Below, one piece after another: positions 51,981 to 61,731 of a DNA stretch of 64,000 bases. Where the stretch lies: NCBI RefSeq assembly GCF_003323715.1, contig NZ_QOIN01000040.1:62001-126000 (forward strand), given 5' to 3'. The stretch is from Streptomyces diacarni. Lineage in GTDB: Bacteria; Actinomycetota; Actinomycetes; Streptomycetales; Streptomycetaceae. The number at the start of each line of letters is the position of its first letter. The first letter of the stretch is position 1. The notes below the pieces were generated by a model, which was not told the origin of the DNA, made no database searches, and saw nothing but the letters and a program-made list of their open reading frames with translations. The translations under genes were made by a program, and so were the position numbers.

Positions 51981-52835
51981 ATGATCGTTGTCACCGGCGC
52001 CACCGGTGGGCTGGGCGGCGCCACCGTCGAGCACCTCCTCACGCGCGTACCCGCCGGCCGGATCGCCGTCAGCGTCCGCGACACCGGCAAGGCGCGGCAC
52101 CTCGCCGACCGCGGCGTGCGCGTGCGGCAGGGCTCCTACGAGGACCCGGCCGCGCTGCGTGACTCGTTCGCCGGCGCCGAGCAGGTCCTCCTGGTGTCCG
52201 GCAACGACCCGGCCGCCGACATGGTCGCCCTGCACCGCAACGCCGTCGAAGCCGCGGTCGCGGCGGGCGCCCGGCGGATCCTCTACACGAGCCAGCAGGG
52301 CGCCGTCCCCGGCAACCCGTACGCGCCGTCGGACTTCCACATCGCCACCGAGGCGATCCTCGGCGATTCCGGAGTCGCCTGGACCGCACTGCGCAACGGC
52401 GCCTACGGTCCGCTCGACCAGGTGCTCGGCCCGTGGCAGCGGACCGGCGTGATCGCTCAACCACAAGACGGCCCCGTCCCCTACACCGACCGTGACGACA
52501 TCGCCGAGGCCACAGCGGAACTCCTCGCCGGCGACCGCTCCTTCGACGGCCCCGTCACCCTGACGGCGCCGACCGCCGTCACCTTCGACGACTTCGCCGA
52601 GATCGCCTCCGACCTCGCAGGACGCACCATCGAACGCGTCGTCGTGGACGACGAACAGTGGGTCGCCGACCAGCTGACGCTCGGTGTGCCGGAGCAGATC
52701 ACCCGCCTCATGCTCACCTGGTACCAGGCGGCCCGCGCGGGCTACTTCGCCGAGACCGGCCCCGCGCTGGCCGAGCTCCTCGGCCGCGAGCCCCGCAGCG
52801 CCGCTGACCGGCTCGCCGCCCACGCCGCCGCCTGA
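51981..52835 (+). CDS. NAD(P)H-binding NmrA/QorB-type oxidoreductase
   Basis: 284 residues from ATG 51981 with AGGAAGG upstream. Rossmann loop IVVTGATGGLGGATVEHLLT at the start, then GVRVRQGSYEDPAALRDSFA, VLLVSGNDPAADMVALHRNA, RILYTSQQGAV and TALRNGAYGPL. It resembles quinone oxidoreductase 2 and NmrA redox-sensing proteins. Divergence from a TetR gene with shared dyads points to an inducible detoxification pair, probably for quinones or other electrophiles. Confidence 0.9.
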   Translation: MIVVTGATGGLGGATVEHLLTRVPAGRIAVSVRDTGKARHLADRGVRVRQGSYEDPAALRDSFAGAEQVLLVSGNDPAADMVALHRNAVEAAVAAGARRILYTSQQGAVPGNPYAPSDFHIATEAILGDSGVAWTALRNGAYGPLDQVLGPWQRTGVIAQPQDGPVPYTDRDDIAEATAELLAGDRSFDGPVTLTAPTAVTFDDFAEIASDLAGRTIERVVVDDEQWVADQLTLGVPEQITRLMLTWYQAARAGYFAETGPALAELLGREPRSAADRLAAHAAA

Positions 52836-53039
52836 GCCGAGCTTCTTCCCGTCCGCCTGACCGTCGACCCGGGCATCTGTGAGGCGACGAGGCAGTGGAC
52901 GGATTGGCAAATGCCCACGCGACCGACGTCGTATACGGCCCGAAAACCCGGGGGCATCCGGCGGCACCTGACGGCAACACCCTCCGGTCCGCTGGACGCC
53001 GAACGGAACCGCCCGGGAGCCCACGACCCGCCCGGTCGC

Positions 53040-53882
53040 CTACCTGCCCGCGATGATCAGCTCGTGCAGGCGCTCCACGCCCTCCCGGGTGCGCTCGTCG
53101 CACGGCACGTACGTGCCCAGGCGGGCGCCCTCGGCCGGGTTCAGCCACAGTCCGTGGTACGTGAACGAAAGCATGCCGACCAGCGGGTTGGAGAAGCGTT
53201 TCGACTTGTCGACCGCGCGGGCCACCTCGTGCCGCTGCCACAGCTCGCGAAACTCCCCCGACGCGTGCTCAAGCCGCTTGAGCAGTGCCTTCCACGCCGG
53301 TTCCGCCAGGTGTTCGGCCATCCGGGAGCGGAAGCGGGCCGTCATCAGCCGGACCGTCTCCTTCCGGTCGGGCATGGCGGCGCACCACCCGGGATCGGTG
53401 AAGGCCAGCCACATGCAGTTGCGGTCCTCGGCCGGGAGCGCGTCCAGGTCGCTGAGCAGACGGCCGTAGGTGCGGTTGTAGGCCAGGATGTCGTACCGCG
53501 CGTTCTGCACACAGGCCGGAAACGGCTCCAGCTGCGCGAGCATCTGCCGGATACCGGGGGGCACCGCCGTCGTCTCGTCGGCGGGCGTCGGATCGGCCGT
53601 GCCCGCGAGGGCGAACAGGTGGGCGCGCTCGCTCGCGTCCAGCATCAGGGCCCGCGAGAGGGCATCCAGCACCTGCGCCGACACCTGGATGTCACGGGCC
53701 TGCTCCAGCCACGTGTACCAGGTCACGCCGACGGTCGACAGATGCGCCACCTCCTCCCGGCGCAGCCCGGGTGTGCGGCGGCGCGGGCCGCGGGGCAGCC
53801 CGGCCTGCTCGGGGCTGATCCGCTCGCGTCTGCTGCGCAGGAACGCGGCCAGCTCTCCCCTGCGGACGGTCTCGGCGCTCAT
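53040..53882 (-). CDS. HTH regulator with MmyB-like ligand domain
   Basis: 280 residues from ATG 53882; ATG 53891 is the alternative. The N-terminal XRE-type HTH has LAAFLRSRRERISPEQAGLP, PGLRREEVAHLSTVGVTWYT and WLEQARDIQVS. The C-terminal MmyB-like domain follows, with YDILAYNRTYGRLLSDL and LVGMLSFTYHGLWL. These proteins control adjacent efflux or oxidoreductase genes in streptomycetes. It is divergent from the MFS exporter, with repeated GGTACCAGG in the 103-base gap. The convergent 52836-53039 gap shows no clear terminator. Confidence 0.9.
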   Translation of the reverse strand: MSAETVRRGELAAFLRSRRERISPEQAGLPRGPRRRTPGLRREEVAHLSTVGVTWYTWLEQARDIQVSAQVLDALSRALMLDASERAHLFALAGTADPTPADETTAVPPGIRQMLAQLEPFPACVQNARYDILAYNRTYGRLLSDLDALPAEDRNCMWLAFTDPGWCAAMPDRKETVRLMTARFRSRMAEHLAEPAWKALLKRLEHASGEFRELWQRHEVARAVDKSKRFSNPLVGMLSFTYHGLWLNPAEGARLGTYVPCDERTREGVERLHELIIAGR

Positions 53883-53928
53883 GATGGCCATCCTGCTCCA
53901 CCCGCCCAGCCTGTTGCCAGGTAGCGCC

Positions 53929-53959
53929 GGTACCAGGATGAGGAGCGTCTGGTACCAGG
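53929..53959. promoter_or_regulatory. GGTACCAGG direct repeats, probable regulator sites
   Basis: GGTACCAGG occurs at 53929-53937 and 53951-53959, 22 bases apart (two turns). The second lies in the perfect palindrome CTGGTACCAG (53949-53958). They sit between the divergent MmyB-like and MFS genes. Confidence 0.6.
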
Positions 53960-53985
53960 CTGACGACTCACCGAGGCTCGAGCCC

Positions 53986-55455
53986 ATGAGCCACGATCTC
54001 GTCGACCGAGACCCCGGCGCCACCCCGGTGGAGCCCCCCGCGGCGCAGGCGGCGCCGCACCCGTCCACGCCCGCGGCCCTGCGCCCCCTCGGCCTTGCCA
54101 CGCTGCTGCTGGGCGCCGCGCTACCCATGATCGATTTCTTCGTCGTCAACGTCGCGTTCCCCAGCATCCAAAGCGACCTCGACGCCTCCCCCGCCGCCCT
54201 GGAGATGGTCGTCGCCGGCTACGCCGTCGCCTACGCCGCGTTCCTCGTCCTCGGCGGACGGCTCGGCGACACCTTCGGCCGGCGCCGGCTCTTCCTGTGG
54301 GGCGTCGCCGCCTTCGGCCTCACCTCGCTCGCCTGCGGCTTCGCGCCGGGCGTCGGGTGGCTCATCGGCGCACGCGTGGCCCAGGGCGCCGCCTCCGCGC
54401 TGATGTTCCCGCAGGTCCTCGCCACGATCCACGCGACGACCTCGGGCCAGGCGCGGGCCCGCGCCGTCGGCCTGTTCGGCTCGGTCGGCGGGGTGTCGGT
54501 CGTCGCGGGGCAGGTGCTCGGCGGGGCCCTGGTCGCCGCCGACCTGGCGGGCAGCGGATGGCGGGCCGTCTTCCTGGTCAACGTGCCCGTCGTGGTGCTC
54601 GCCCTGGCCTGCGGGCTGCGTCTGGTGCCCGACAGCCGCGCGGAGGCGCCCGCGCGCGGCGACGTCACCGGGACGGTCCTGCTCGCCTGCTCACTCGCCG
54701 CCCTGCTGCTGCCGCTGACGGAGGGGCGCGCGGCCGGATGGCCCTGGTGGTCGCTCGCCCTGCTGGTCGCTGCCGGGCCCACCGCGTGCGCCTTCCTCGC
54801 CGTCGAGCGCCGCAAGGAGCGCGGGGGCGGCAGCCCGCTGCTGCCGCCCTCACTGCTCGGACAGGCGGGCGTACGCCGGGGGCTGCTGGCGGCGGTGCCC
54901 ATCTTCCTGGGCTTCAGCAGCTTCATGTTCGTCAGCGCACTGGTGCTGCAACAGGGCCTGCACTACGGAGCGTTGGCCGCGGGGCTCGCCCTGGTGCCGA
55001 TGGGGGTGGCGCAGTTCGCCGCGTCGGTCGCCGCACCCCGGGTGACCGAACGGCTGGGCACCGGGCGCGTGCTGGCGCTCAGCGCCGTCGTCCAGGGCAC
55101 CGGGCTGGGGGCCTTGCTGCTCACCCTGTCCGCCGGGTGGCCCGAGCTGCCGCCCCTCGCCCTGGCTCCCGGCCTCGTGCTGTGCGGCGTGGGCCAGGGG
55201 CTGCAACTGCCGACCTACTACCGCCTCCTGCTCGGCGACATCCCCGCCTCGCGCGCGGGGGCGGGCAGCGGCCTGGCCGCGACGGCGCAACAGTCCGGTC
55301 TGGCGGTGGGCGTGGCCACGCTGGGCTCCCTGTTCCTGGCGCTGGTGCCGCACCTGGGAATGCGCGGGGCACTGGCCGCGGTGTTCACGGTCCAGTCCTG
55401 CGGACTGGTGGCCCTGGCGGCGATCGGACTGCGCGCAGCGCGCGGAGCGCGGTGA
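53986..55455 (+). CDS. MFS drug exporter (DHA2-like, 14 helices)
   Basis: 489 residues with about 14 membrane helices. Helix 1 has LLGAALPMIDFFVVNVAFPS (the D-x-x-x-V-N-V-A pattern of DHA2), loop 2-3 is GGRLGDTFGRRRLFL (motif A), and helix 5 contains GSVGGVSVVAGQVLGGALV (motif C-like). A charged linker joins the halves near residue 275. Proton-driven export of drugs or a metabolite is expected. It is divergent from the MmyB-like regulator, its likely controller. Confidence 0.92.
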   Translation: MSHDLVDRDPGATPVEPPAAQAAPHPSTPAALRPLGLATLLLGAALPMIDFFVVNVAFPSIQSDLDASPAALEMVVAGYAVAYAAFLVLGGRLGDTFGRRRLFLWGVAAFGLTSLACGFAPGVGWLIGARVAQGAASALMFPQVLATIHATTSGQARARAVGLFGSVGGVSVVAGQVLGGALVAADLAGSGWRAVFLVNVPVVVLALACGLRLVPDSRAEAPARGDVTGTVLLACSLAALLLPLTEGRAAGWPWWSLALLVAAGPTACAFLAVERRKERGGGSPLLPPSLLGQAGVRRGLLAAVPIFLGFSSFMFVSALVLQQGLHYGALAAGLALVPMGVAQFAASVAAPRVTERLGTGRVLALSAVVQGTGLGALLLTLSAGWPELPPLALAPGLVLCGVGQGLQLPTYYRLLLGDIPASRAGAGSGLAATAQQSGLAVGVATLGSLFLALVPHLGMRGALAAVFTVQSCGLVALAAIGLRAARGAR

Positions 55456-55541
55456 CGCGCACAGCGCGGGGGCGAGTGGGGCAGGGGGCGCGGTGCGGGG
55501 CGGGAGGGGCTGCCCGAGCCGGCCCCGCGCGGGCGGGGCGG

Positions 55542-56231
55542 TCAGCCGGTGCCGTACTTGGCGACGTACTTCTCGGCGATCTCCCGCTGCTCCCGTTCCA
55601 TCCACGCGGCGGCGGCCAGGACGTCCGGGAGCCGCTTGCGGTCGGTCGTCACGGCGCGGAAGAGGCCGCCGACCGTCACATGGTGGTCGGGCCGGTGGAG
55701 GACCTCCACCTCGTCGCCCGCCCGCAGGGTGCCGGGCTGGACGACGCGGAACATGGCACCGGGCGAGCCCGCCAGGGTGAAGCGGCGCAGCCAGCCCTTG
55801 GCGGTCGTCCAGCCCTGTTCGGCCACCCAGCCCGCGAACGTGCGGCACGGGATGCGGCTGCCGGTCGCCTCCAGCACGAGTTCGGGGCCGACCCGCCAGC
55901 GCTCCCCGACCAGGGTCTCGCGCAGGTCGGCGCCGGTGGTGGTGAGGTTCTCCCCGAACGCGCCGTGCGGAAGGGCGCAGCCCAACTCCTGCTGCCAGGC
56001 GTCGAGGTCCTCGCGGGCGAACGCGTAGACGGCCCTGTCGTCGCCACCGTGGTAGCGCAGGTCGCAGACGGCGTCGCCGGCCACGCCACCGGCGCCCGCG
56101 CCGGACTCCGACGGCGCGGCCACCCGGACGGGCGTGCCCACGGGGCTCTTGCCGATGCCGGTGGCGCCCGAGGGTGCGTCGGTGTACTCCACCCCGCGTG
56201 GCGGGCCGACGTTCACGCTGAGGATGTGCAT
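55542..56231 (-). CDS. MOSC-domain protein
   Basis: 229 residues from ATG 56231. MOSC marks are HILSVNVGPPRGVEYTD, GDAVCDLRYHGGDDRAVYAF, LPHGAFGENLTTTGAD and the conserved Cys in TGSRIPCRTFAGW. The pattern is of the YiiM type, bacterial proteins linked to molybdenum-cofactor sulfur transfer or N-hydroxylated base reduction. The start overlaps by one base the stop of a short remnant ORF (TGATG), so it may now depend on that remnant's ribosome-binding site. Confidence 0.92.
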   Translation of the reverse strand: MHILSVNVGPPRGVEYTDAPSGATGIGKSPVGTPVRVAAPSESGAGAGGVAGDAVCDLRYHGGDDRAVYAFAREDLDAWQQELGCALPHGAFGENLTTTGADLRETLVGERWRVGPELVLEATGSRIPCRTFAGWVAEQGWTTAKGWLRRFTLAGSPGAMFRVVQPGTLRAGDEVEVLHRPDHHVTVGGLFRAVTTDRKRLPDVLAAAAWMEREQREIAEKYVAKYGTG

Positions 56232-56461
56232 CAGCGGACGGTAACCCGCGATCCTGGCACCCCGGTCACCGACCCACCATGCGAGACCCCGCGCAGGCGG
56301 TAGTGGCAGCTGTAGGCATAGCCGAAGCCCGCGCGGGCGTAGAGGGCGCGCGCGGCCGGGTTGGACCGCGCCAGCGCCCCGGCACCGGCTGGCAGCCGTC
56401 GCGCCGTCGTGGACGGCGATCCCTGCCACTGCGGTACCTCCAGCACGATCGGTTCCGGCAC
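56231..56461 (-). pseudogene. Chimeric remnant: arginase-like N-terminus joined to GNAT C-terminus
   Basis: 76 codons from GTG 56461 with a good AAGGAG 9 bases upstream. Residues 1-30 (PIVLEVPQWQGSPSTTARRL and the next few) look like the start of arginase/agmatinase-family proteins. Residues 32-58 (SNPAARALYARAGFGYAYSC) are the C-terminal N-x-x-A-x-x-L-Y-x-x-x-G-F motif of GNAT acetyltransferases. Neither fold can form. A deletion that fused two neighbouring genes explains this best. The reading frame is intact, and its stop couples to the MOSC gene. Confidence 0.5.
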
Positions 56462-56483
56462 GGCGAGCGCTCCTTTCGGCGAC

Positions 56484-56518
56484 GGGCGATGGGCGATGGG
56501 TGACGGGCGACGGGCGAC
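56484..56518. repeat. 7-bp tandem repeat GGG(C/T)GA(T/C)
   Basis: Five units at 56484-56490, 56491-56497, 56498-56504, 56505-56511 and 56512-56518, just upstream of the chimeric remnant. The rest of 56462-56714 shows no gene. Confidence 0.85.
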
Positions 56519-56714
56519 GGCGGGCACGGGCGCGCCACCGCGCGCGTCACCGTCACGTGCTACCCGGCCGACGCGTGCCCCGTCCAGCGCACGGGCGAGG
56601 CGCGCGCAGGCCCGTCCGCCCCGGGGAGTCGCCCCGCCCCCTACCGGGGTACGGGGGCGGGATGGCTCCGTGGTGTGTCGTGAGTGACATGGACGCCGCC
56701 CTAGCGTCCCGCCC

Positions 56715-57284
56715 ATGAACGTTGCGGAGAATTCCTTCCCTTCCTCGCCGGTGCCGGCGGCACGGGAGTCCTTCCTACGGCGGTTGGGGCGGGGGGTGGG
56801 ACACGCGGCCGTGCTGCTGCCCGTCGGCCTGCTCGCGCTCGTCGCCGCGCTCTCGGGGCGGGCAGCGAGCGCGCTGCGGCTGCTGCGGGTGCGGGCGGAG
56901 CCGGGCAACCCGCGCCCCGGCACGGCACGGCTGGTGGCGCACGCCGCCCTCACCGTGCTGCTCGGTGTCGTCGCGCTGATACCCGTCGGGATGCTGGTGC
57001 TGTTCGTCGCCCGCGGGGTGCTCTACGGGTTCGTCGACGACGGGCCCTACGACACGTCCTGGGGCGGCCCCAGCAGGGCCGGTGCCTGGCTCGCGCACTT
57101 CGCGGTGAGCTGCCCCGTCGCCGTCGCGGCGACGGCCCTGCTGTACGGCCTCGCGGGGCTGCACCGCCGGTTGACGGCCCCCCTGCGGGGTGAGCGCCGT
57201 GGCGGCTGGGTACTGCCGACGGTGTGGTTGGGCTGTCTGGCCGGTGCGCTGTTCCTCGTCGCCTTCGTACGGCAGCTGAACTGA
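56715..57284 (+). CDS. Four-helix membrane protein of unknown function
   Basis: 189 residues. Hydrophobic helices lie at about 28-48 (GHAAVLLPVGLLALVAALSG), 74-103, 126-147 and 165-185. A short extracytoplasmic loop FVDDGPYDTSWGGPSRAG lies between helices 2 and 3. The ends are charged. The SDpf-like mid loop DGPYDTSWGGP is a pattern I have seen in uncharacterised streptomycete membrane proteins, but I cannot name the family. It is monocistronic, flanked by gene remnants on both sides. Confidence 0.75.
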   Translation: MNVAENSFPSSPVPAARESFLRRLGRGVGHAAVLLPVGLLALVAALSGRAASALRLLRVRAEPGNPRPGTARLVAHAALTVLLGVVALIPVGMLVLFVARGVLYGFVDDGPYDTSWGGPSRAGAWLAHFAVSCPVAVAATALLYGLAGLHRRLTAPLRGERRGGWVLPTVWLGCLAGALFLVAFVRQLN

Positions 57285-57378
57285 CGTCCCCGAAGGGGTG
57301 TCCGTCAGGGCGGGCGCGAGTCCGTGACCGGCGCGTCGAGGCGGAGCACCCTCGCAAAGCGGCCCGACAGCGGTTGTC

Positions 57379-57642
57379 GTGCCTGCCGTGCGCCGGGCCG
57401 ACGTGCTCGTCGCCGCCGTCGGCCCGTCCGCGTTTCCTCGACGGATCGACGGCGGCGACACCGAGCCGGGCGCGGTCGTCATCGGCGCCGGGTCCAGCCC
57501 GGGCACCGTGGGGGACGTGGACGTCGAGACGGCACGGGAGCGGGCGAGCCTGAGCACGCCGGTGCCCGGCGGTGTGGGCCCGATGGCGCTCGCCACGCTG
57601 CTCGCCCAGACGTTCAGGCGGCGGCCCGGCAGTCGGCCGCCG
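57379..57642 (+). pseudogene. folD: FolD C-terminal remnant
   Basis: An open stretch encodes [20 protein letters not shown], then [20 protein letters not shown], and [20 protein letters not shown]. This is the C-terminal third of bifunctional methylenetetrahydrofolate dehydrogenase/cyclohydrolase, including the PGGVGP motif. The N-terminal catalytic half with the K-x-x-x-Y motif is absent. No upstream frame restores it. Changes inside the kept part (GAGSS for DVGIN) also suggest decay. It lies between the membrane protein gene and the old yellow enzyme gene. Confidence 0.6.
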
Positions 57643-57678
57643 TCTGAGAGCGTGCGGGTGGGGCTGTGCGCCGGGGGC

Positions 57679-58779
57679 TCACGCCCGGTGGTACTGCACC
57701 GGGCGACGCGGCTCGGCGCCCAGTTCGACGGCGGCTTCGTTCGCCCAGTACGGGCGGCGCAGCAGCTCACGGCCGAGCAGTACCGCGTCGGCCTGGCCCG
57801 AGGCGATGATCTCCTCGGCCTGGCGCGGCTCGGTGATCAGACCGACGGCGCCCACCGGCAGGTCGGCCTCCTTCCTGACCCGCTCGGCGAACGGCACCTG
57901 GTAGCCGGGCACGGCCTCGATCCGGGCGTCGGGCGCGTTGCCGCCCGTGGAGGTGTCGAGCAGGTCCACACCGCGGGCCAGCAGTTCCTTGGCGAGCCGC
58001 ACGGTGTCCTCGCCGGTCCAGCCCTCGCGGCCGTCCTCGGTGTTCTCGCTCAGCCAGTCGGTGGCGGAGACGCGGAAGAACAGCGGAAGCTCCTCGGGCC
58101 ACACGGCGCGGACGGCGTCCACGACCTCCAGCGCGAAGCGGGTACGGCCCTCGAAGGTGCCGCCGTACTCGTCGGTGCGGCGGTTGGTGAACGGGGAGAG
58201 GAACTCGTTGATCAGGTAGCCGTGGGCGCCGTGGATCTCGACGACCCGGAAGCCGGCCGCGTGCGCGCGGCGGGCGCTGTCGGCGAACTGCCGCACCAGT
58301 GTCGCGATCTCGTCCCGTGACAGCTCGGTGGGCGTGGAGTGCCGCTCGTCGAACGAGAGCGGGCTGGGGCCGACGGGCTGCCAGCCGTGGTTCTCACCCG
58401 GGGCGAGGGGCGCGCCGCGTTCCACCCAGGTGCGCTCGGTGGAGGCCTTGCGTCCGGCGTGCGCGAGCTGGATGCCGGGGACGGTGCCCTGCTCGGTCAG
58501 GAAGCGGGTGACGCGGGCGAAGGCCTCCTGCTGGCGGTCGTTCCACAGGCCCAGGTCGTAGGGGCTGATCCGGCCCTCGGGAGTGATGCCGGTGGCCTCG
58601 ACCAGCGCCAGGCCCAGGCCGCCGGAGGCGCGGGCGCCGAGGTGGGCGAGGTGCCAGTCGGTGGGCGCGCCCTGGTCCGGGCCCTCGGGGGCGGCGGAGT
58701 ACTGGCACATCGGCGCCATCCAGACGCGGTTGGGCACGGTCACCGACCGCAGGGTGAGGGGCTCGAACAGTGCGCTCAC
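57679..58779 (-). CDS. Old yellow enzyme family NADH:flavin oxidoreductase (YqjM-type)
   Basis: 366 residues from GTG 58779 with TTGGAG 8 bases upstream; a TTG at 58791 is less likely. FMN barrel: [20 protein letters not shown] with CQYSA (the Cys of YqjM-type OYEs), [31 protein letters not shown] with RRTDEYGG, and [16 protein letters not shown]. It reduces activated C=C bonds of enones, quinones or nitro compounds with NAD(P)H. It is divergent from the ArsR gene and shares TAGTACG sites with it. Confidence 0.94.
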   Translation of the reverse strand: MSALFEPLTLRSVTVPNRVWMAPMCQYSAAPEGPDQGAPTDWHLAHLGARASGGLGLALVEATGITPEGRISPYDLGLWNDRQQEAFARVTRFLTEQGTVPGIQLAHAGRKASTERTWVERGAPLAPGENHGWQPVGPSPLSFDERHSTPTELSRDEIATLVRQFADSARRAHAAGFRVVEIHGAHGYLINEFLSPFTNRRTDEYGGTFEGRTRFALEVVDAVRAVWPEELPLFFRVSATDWLSENTEDGREGWTGEDTVRLAKELLARGVDLLDTSTGGNAPDARIEAVPGYQVPFAERVRKEADLPVGAVGLITEPRQAEEIIASGQADAVLLGRELLRRPYWANEAAVELGAEPRRPVQYHRA

Positions 58780-58813
58780 GGCGCTCTCCAATCGGTCCGG
58801 GGAACCTCGACCC

Positions 58814-58870
58814 TAGTACGATAACCACCGTAGTACGAAAGCTGTCAAATTTCGATACCTGCCGTACTAT
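58814..58870. promoter_or_regulatory. TAGTACG sites and leaderless promoter between OYE and ArsR genes
   Basis: TAGTACG occurs at 58814-58820 and 58831-58837, and inverted (CGTACTA) at 58863-58869. TACTAT (58865-58870) is a good -10 for ArsR, with a weak CTGTCA -35 17 bases upstream. The GTG at 58877 is 7 bases after it, so the ArsR mRNA is probably leaderless. On the other strand TTGACA (58847-58842) could serve the OYE gene. Confidence 0.6.
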
Positions 58871-58876
58871 GGGCTT

Positions 58877-59221
58877 GTGCCGACGACTACAGCCGTACGC
58901 GAACTCCCGCACCCCGCCCACGAGGAGATCCGCCTCGACGCCGTGCTGCACGCGCTCGCCGACCCCATGCGGCTGCGCATCGTCACCGCGCTGAACGGCT
59001 ACGGAGAGGGCGAGGGCCAGGGCGCCACCTGCTCGCAGATCGAGCTTCCCGTCGCCACGTCGACCTCGACCCACCACTTCCGCGTCCTGCGCGAGGCGGG
59101 CGTCATCAACCAGTGCTACCGCGGCACCGCGAAGATCAACTGCCTGCGCCGCGCCGACCTCGACGCCCGCTTTCCCGACCTGCTGGACGCGGTCCTGCGG
59201 GCGGCGGCCTCCCCCGTGTGA
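58877..59221 (+). CDS. ArsR-family regulator, probable redox sensor
   Basis: 114 residues from GTG 58877. Winged helix: LHALADPMRLRIVTALNGYG, then CSQIELPVATSTSTHHFRVL and REAGVINQCYRGTAKINCLR. Three Cys (residues about 52, 83 and 92) could sense thiol oxidation; there is no metal-site His/Cys cluster of the ArsR/SmtB type. In Corynebacterium the ArsR protein CyeR controls an old yellow enzyme through Cys oxidation. The divergent OYE and shared TAGTACG sites here point to the same logic. Confidence 0.88.
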   Translation: MPTTTAVRELPHPAHEEIRLDAVLHALADPMRLRIVTALNGYGEGEGQGATCSQIELPVATSTSTHHFRVLREAGVINQCYRGTAKINCLRRADLDARFPDLLDAVLRAAASPV

Positions 59222-59343
59222 CCCCTTCGGGGGACCTGTCCCAGAGAACCCGGAGAACGCAAGGGAACGCAGCGAACTCCGCAGACCCCGAAACCCCCGA
59301 AAACCAGGAGTGAGCAAAGGGGGCCGTCTGCCACAGTGCCCGG

Positions 59344-60081
59344 ATGGACCGACAGACGCGCTCCCTCCTCGCCCACGCCGACCATCCGGTCGCGGCGCCG
59401 CTCGACGACTCCTCCGTGGACGGGCTGCTCGCGCGCGCCCTCGTCCGGGGTGACGAGCGCGTGCTGGACCTCGGCTGCGGTGAGGCCGCCTGGCTGCTGC
59501 GCGCCCTCGAGCGCCACCCGGGCGCGACAGGGACCGGCGTGGACGTCTCCGCGCCGGCGCTGGAGCGGGCCCGGCAGCGGGCCGAGCAGGCGGGCGTGAC
59601 CGAGCGGCTGACGCTGCACCGCGCCGAGGCCGACGCGTTCACCGCGCCGCACGCCTACGACGCGGTGCTCAGCGTGGGCGCCACGCACGCGTTCGGCGGC
59701 CTGCCGCCCACCCTGGACGCCGCCGCCCGGCACCTGGCCCCCGGCGGGGCCGTGCTGGTGGGCGACGCCTACTGGGAGGGCGAACCGAGCGCGCGGGCGC
59801 GGGAGGTGCTGGGCGAGTACCAGGATCTGGCGGGCACGGTGGACGCGGTGACCGCCGACGGCTGGACGCCCGTGTACGCCCACCTGTCCACCCGCCACGA
59901 GTTGGACGACTACGAGTGGAACTGGACGGGTTCGCTCTCTCGTTGGGCGCTGGACCACCCCGGCTACCCCGACAGCGCGGAGGCGCTGCGCGCGGCGGCC
60001 GAACACCGGGACGAGTGGCTGCGCGACTACCGGGACAGCTTCGGCTTCCTGTGCCTGCTGCTGCGCCGCACGGCGGTCTGA
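59344..60081 (+). CDS. Class I SAM-dependent methyltransferase
   Basis: 245 residues. Motif I is VLDLGCGEAAWLLRALERHP near residue 41, then GTGVDVSAPALERARQRAEQ, AYDAVLSVGATHAFGGLPPT and RHLAPGGAVLVGDAYWEGEP. The C-terminal third has YEWNWTGSLSRWALDHPGYP, a Trp-rich cap seen in small-molecule methyltransferases of streptomycetes. Substrate unknown. It starts 122 bases after ArsR and is probably separate; it converges on glyS over a hairpin. Confidence 0.87.
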   Translation: MDRQTRSLLAHADHPVAAPLDDSSVDGLLARALVRGDERVLDLGCGEAAWLLRALERHPGATGTGVDVSAPALERARQRAEQAGVTERLTLHRAEADAFTAPHAYDAVLSVGATHAFGGLPPTLDAAARHLAPGGAVLVGDAYWEGEPSARAREVLGEYQDLAGTVDAVTADGWTPVYAHLSTRHELDDYEWNWTGSLSRWALDHPGYPDSAEALRAAAEHRDEWLRDYRDSFGFLCLLLRRTAV

Positions 60082-60105
60082 CGCGCACACGCGGACGCCA
60101 CGGCG

Positions 60106-60132
60106 AAGGGCCCGGTGGGGAGCCGGGCCCTT
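60106..60132. terminator. Bidirectional terminator hairpin
   Basis: Perfect 10-base arms AAGGGCCCGG and CCGGGCCCTT around a 7-base loop between the convergent methyltransferase and glyS genes. Confidence 0.85.
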
Positions 60133-60154
60133 GGCGCGCGAGAGGTGAGGGCGT

Positions 60155-61537
<1,383 letters not shown>

Positions 61538-61693
61538 GGTGCTCTCTTCATTGACGGCGAGACGGAACCCTCAGATTACTGGGGAGCGAGGGGTGCTCAG
61601 CAAATCGGTTGGCCGCCCGTCCCGGGCGCGCGGGGCCGCTCACCCGCGACCCGTCGCGACCCTCCGTGTCGATCACGTAGCGCTAAGCTCTAG

Positions 61694-61731
61694 TTGACAA
61701 TCGTTTCCATCTCTCGTGAAAATGAGTGTCA
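61694..61731 (+). promoter_or_regulatory. Promoter and Zur-like box of the zinc operon
   Basis: TTGACA at 61694-61699 is a consensus -35; GAAAAT (61718-61723) is the best -10 at 18 bases. The 15-base near-palindrome TGAAAATGAGTGTCA (61717-61731) matches the 7-1-7 form of Zur boxes, with 5 of 7 arm positions symmetric. It covers the -10 and reaches the ATG at 61731, so bound Zur would block transcription. Confidence 0.65.
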
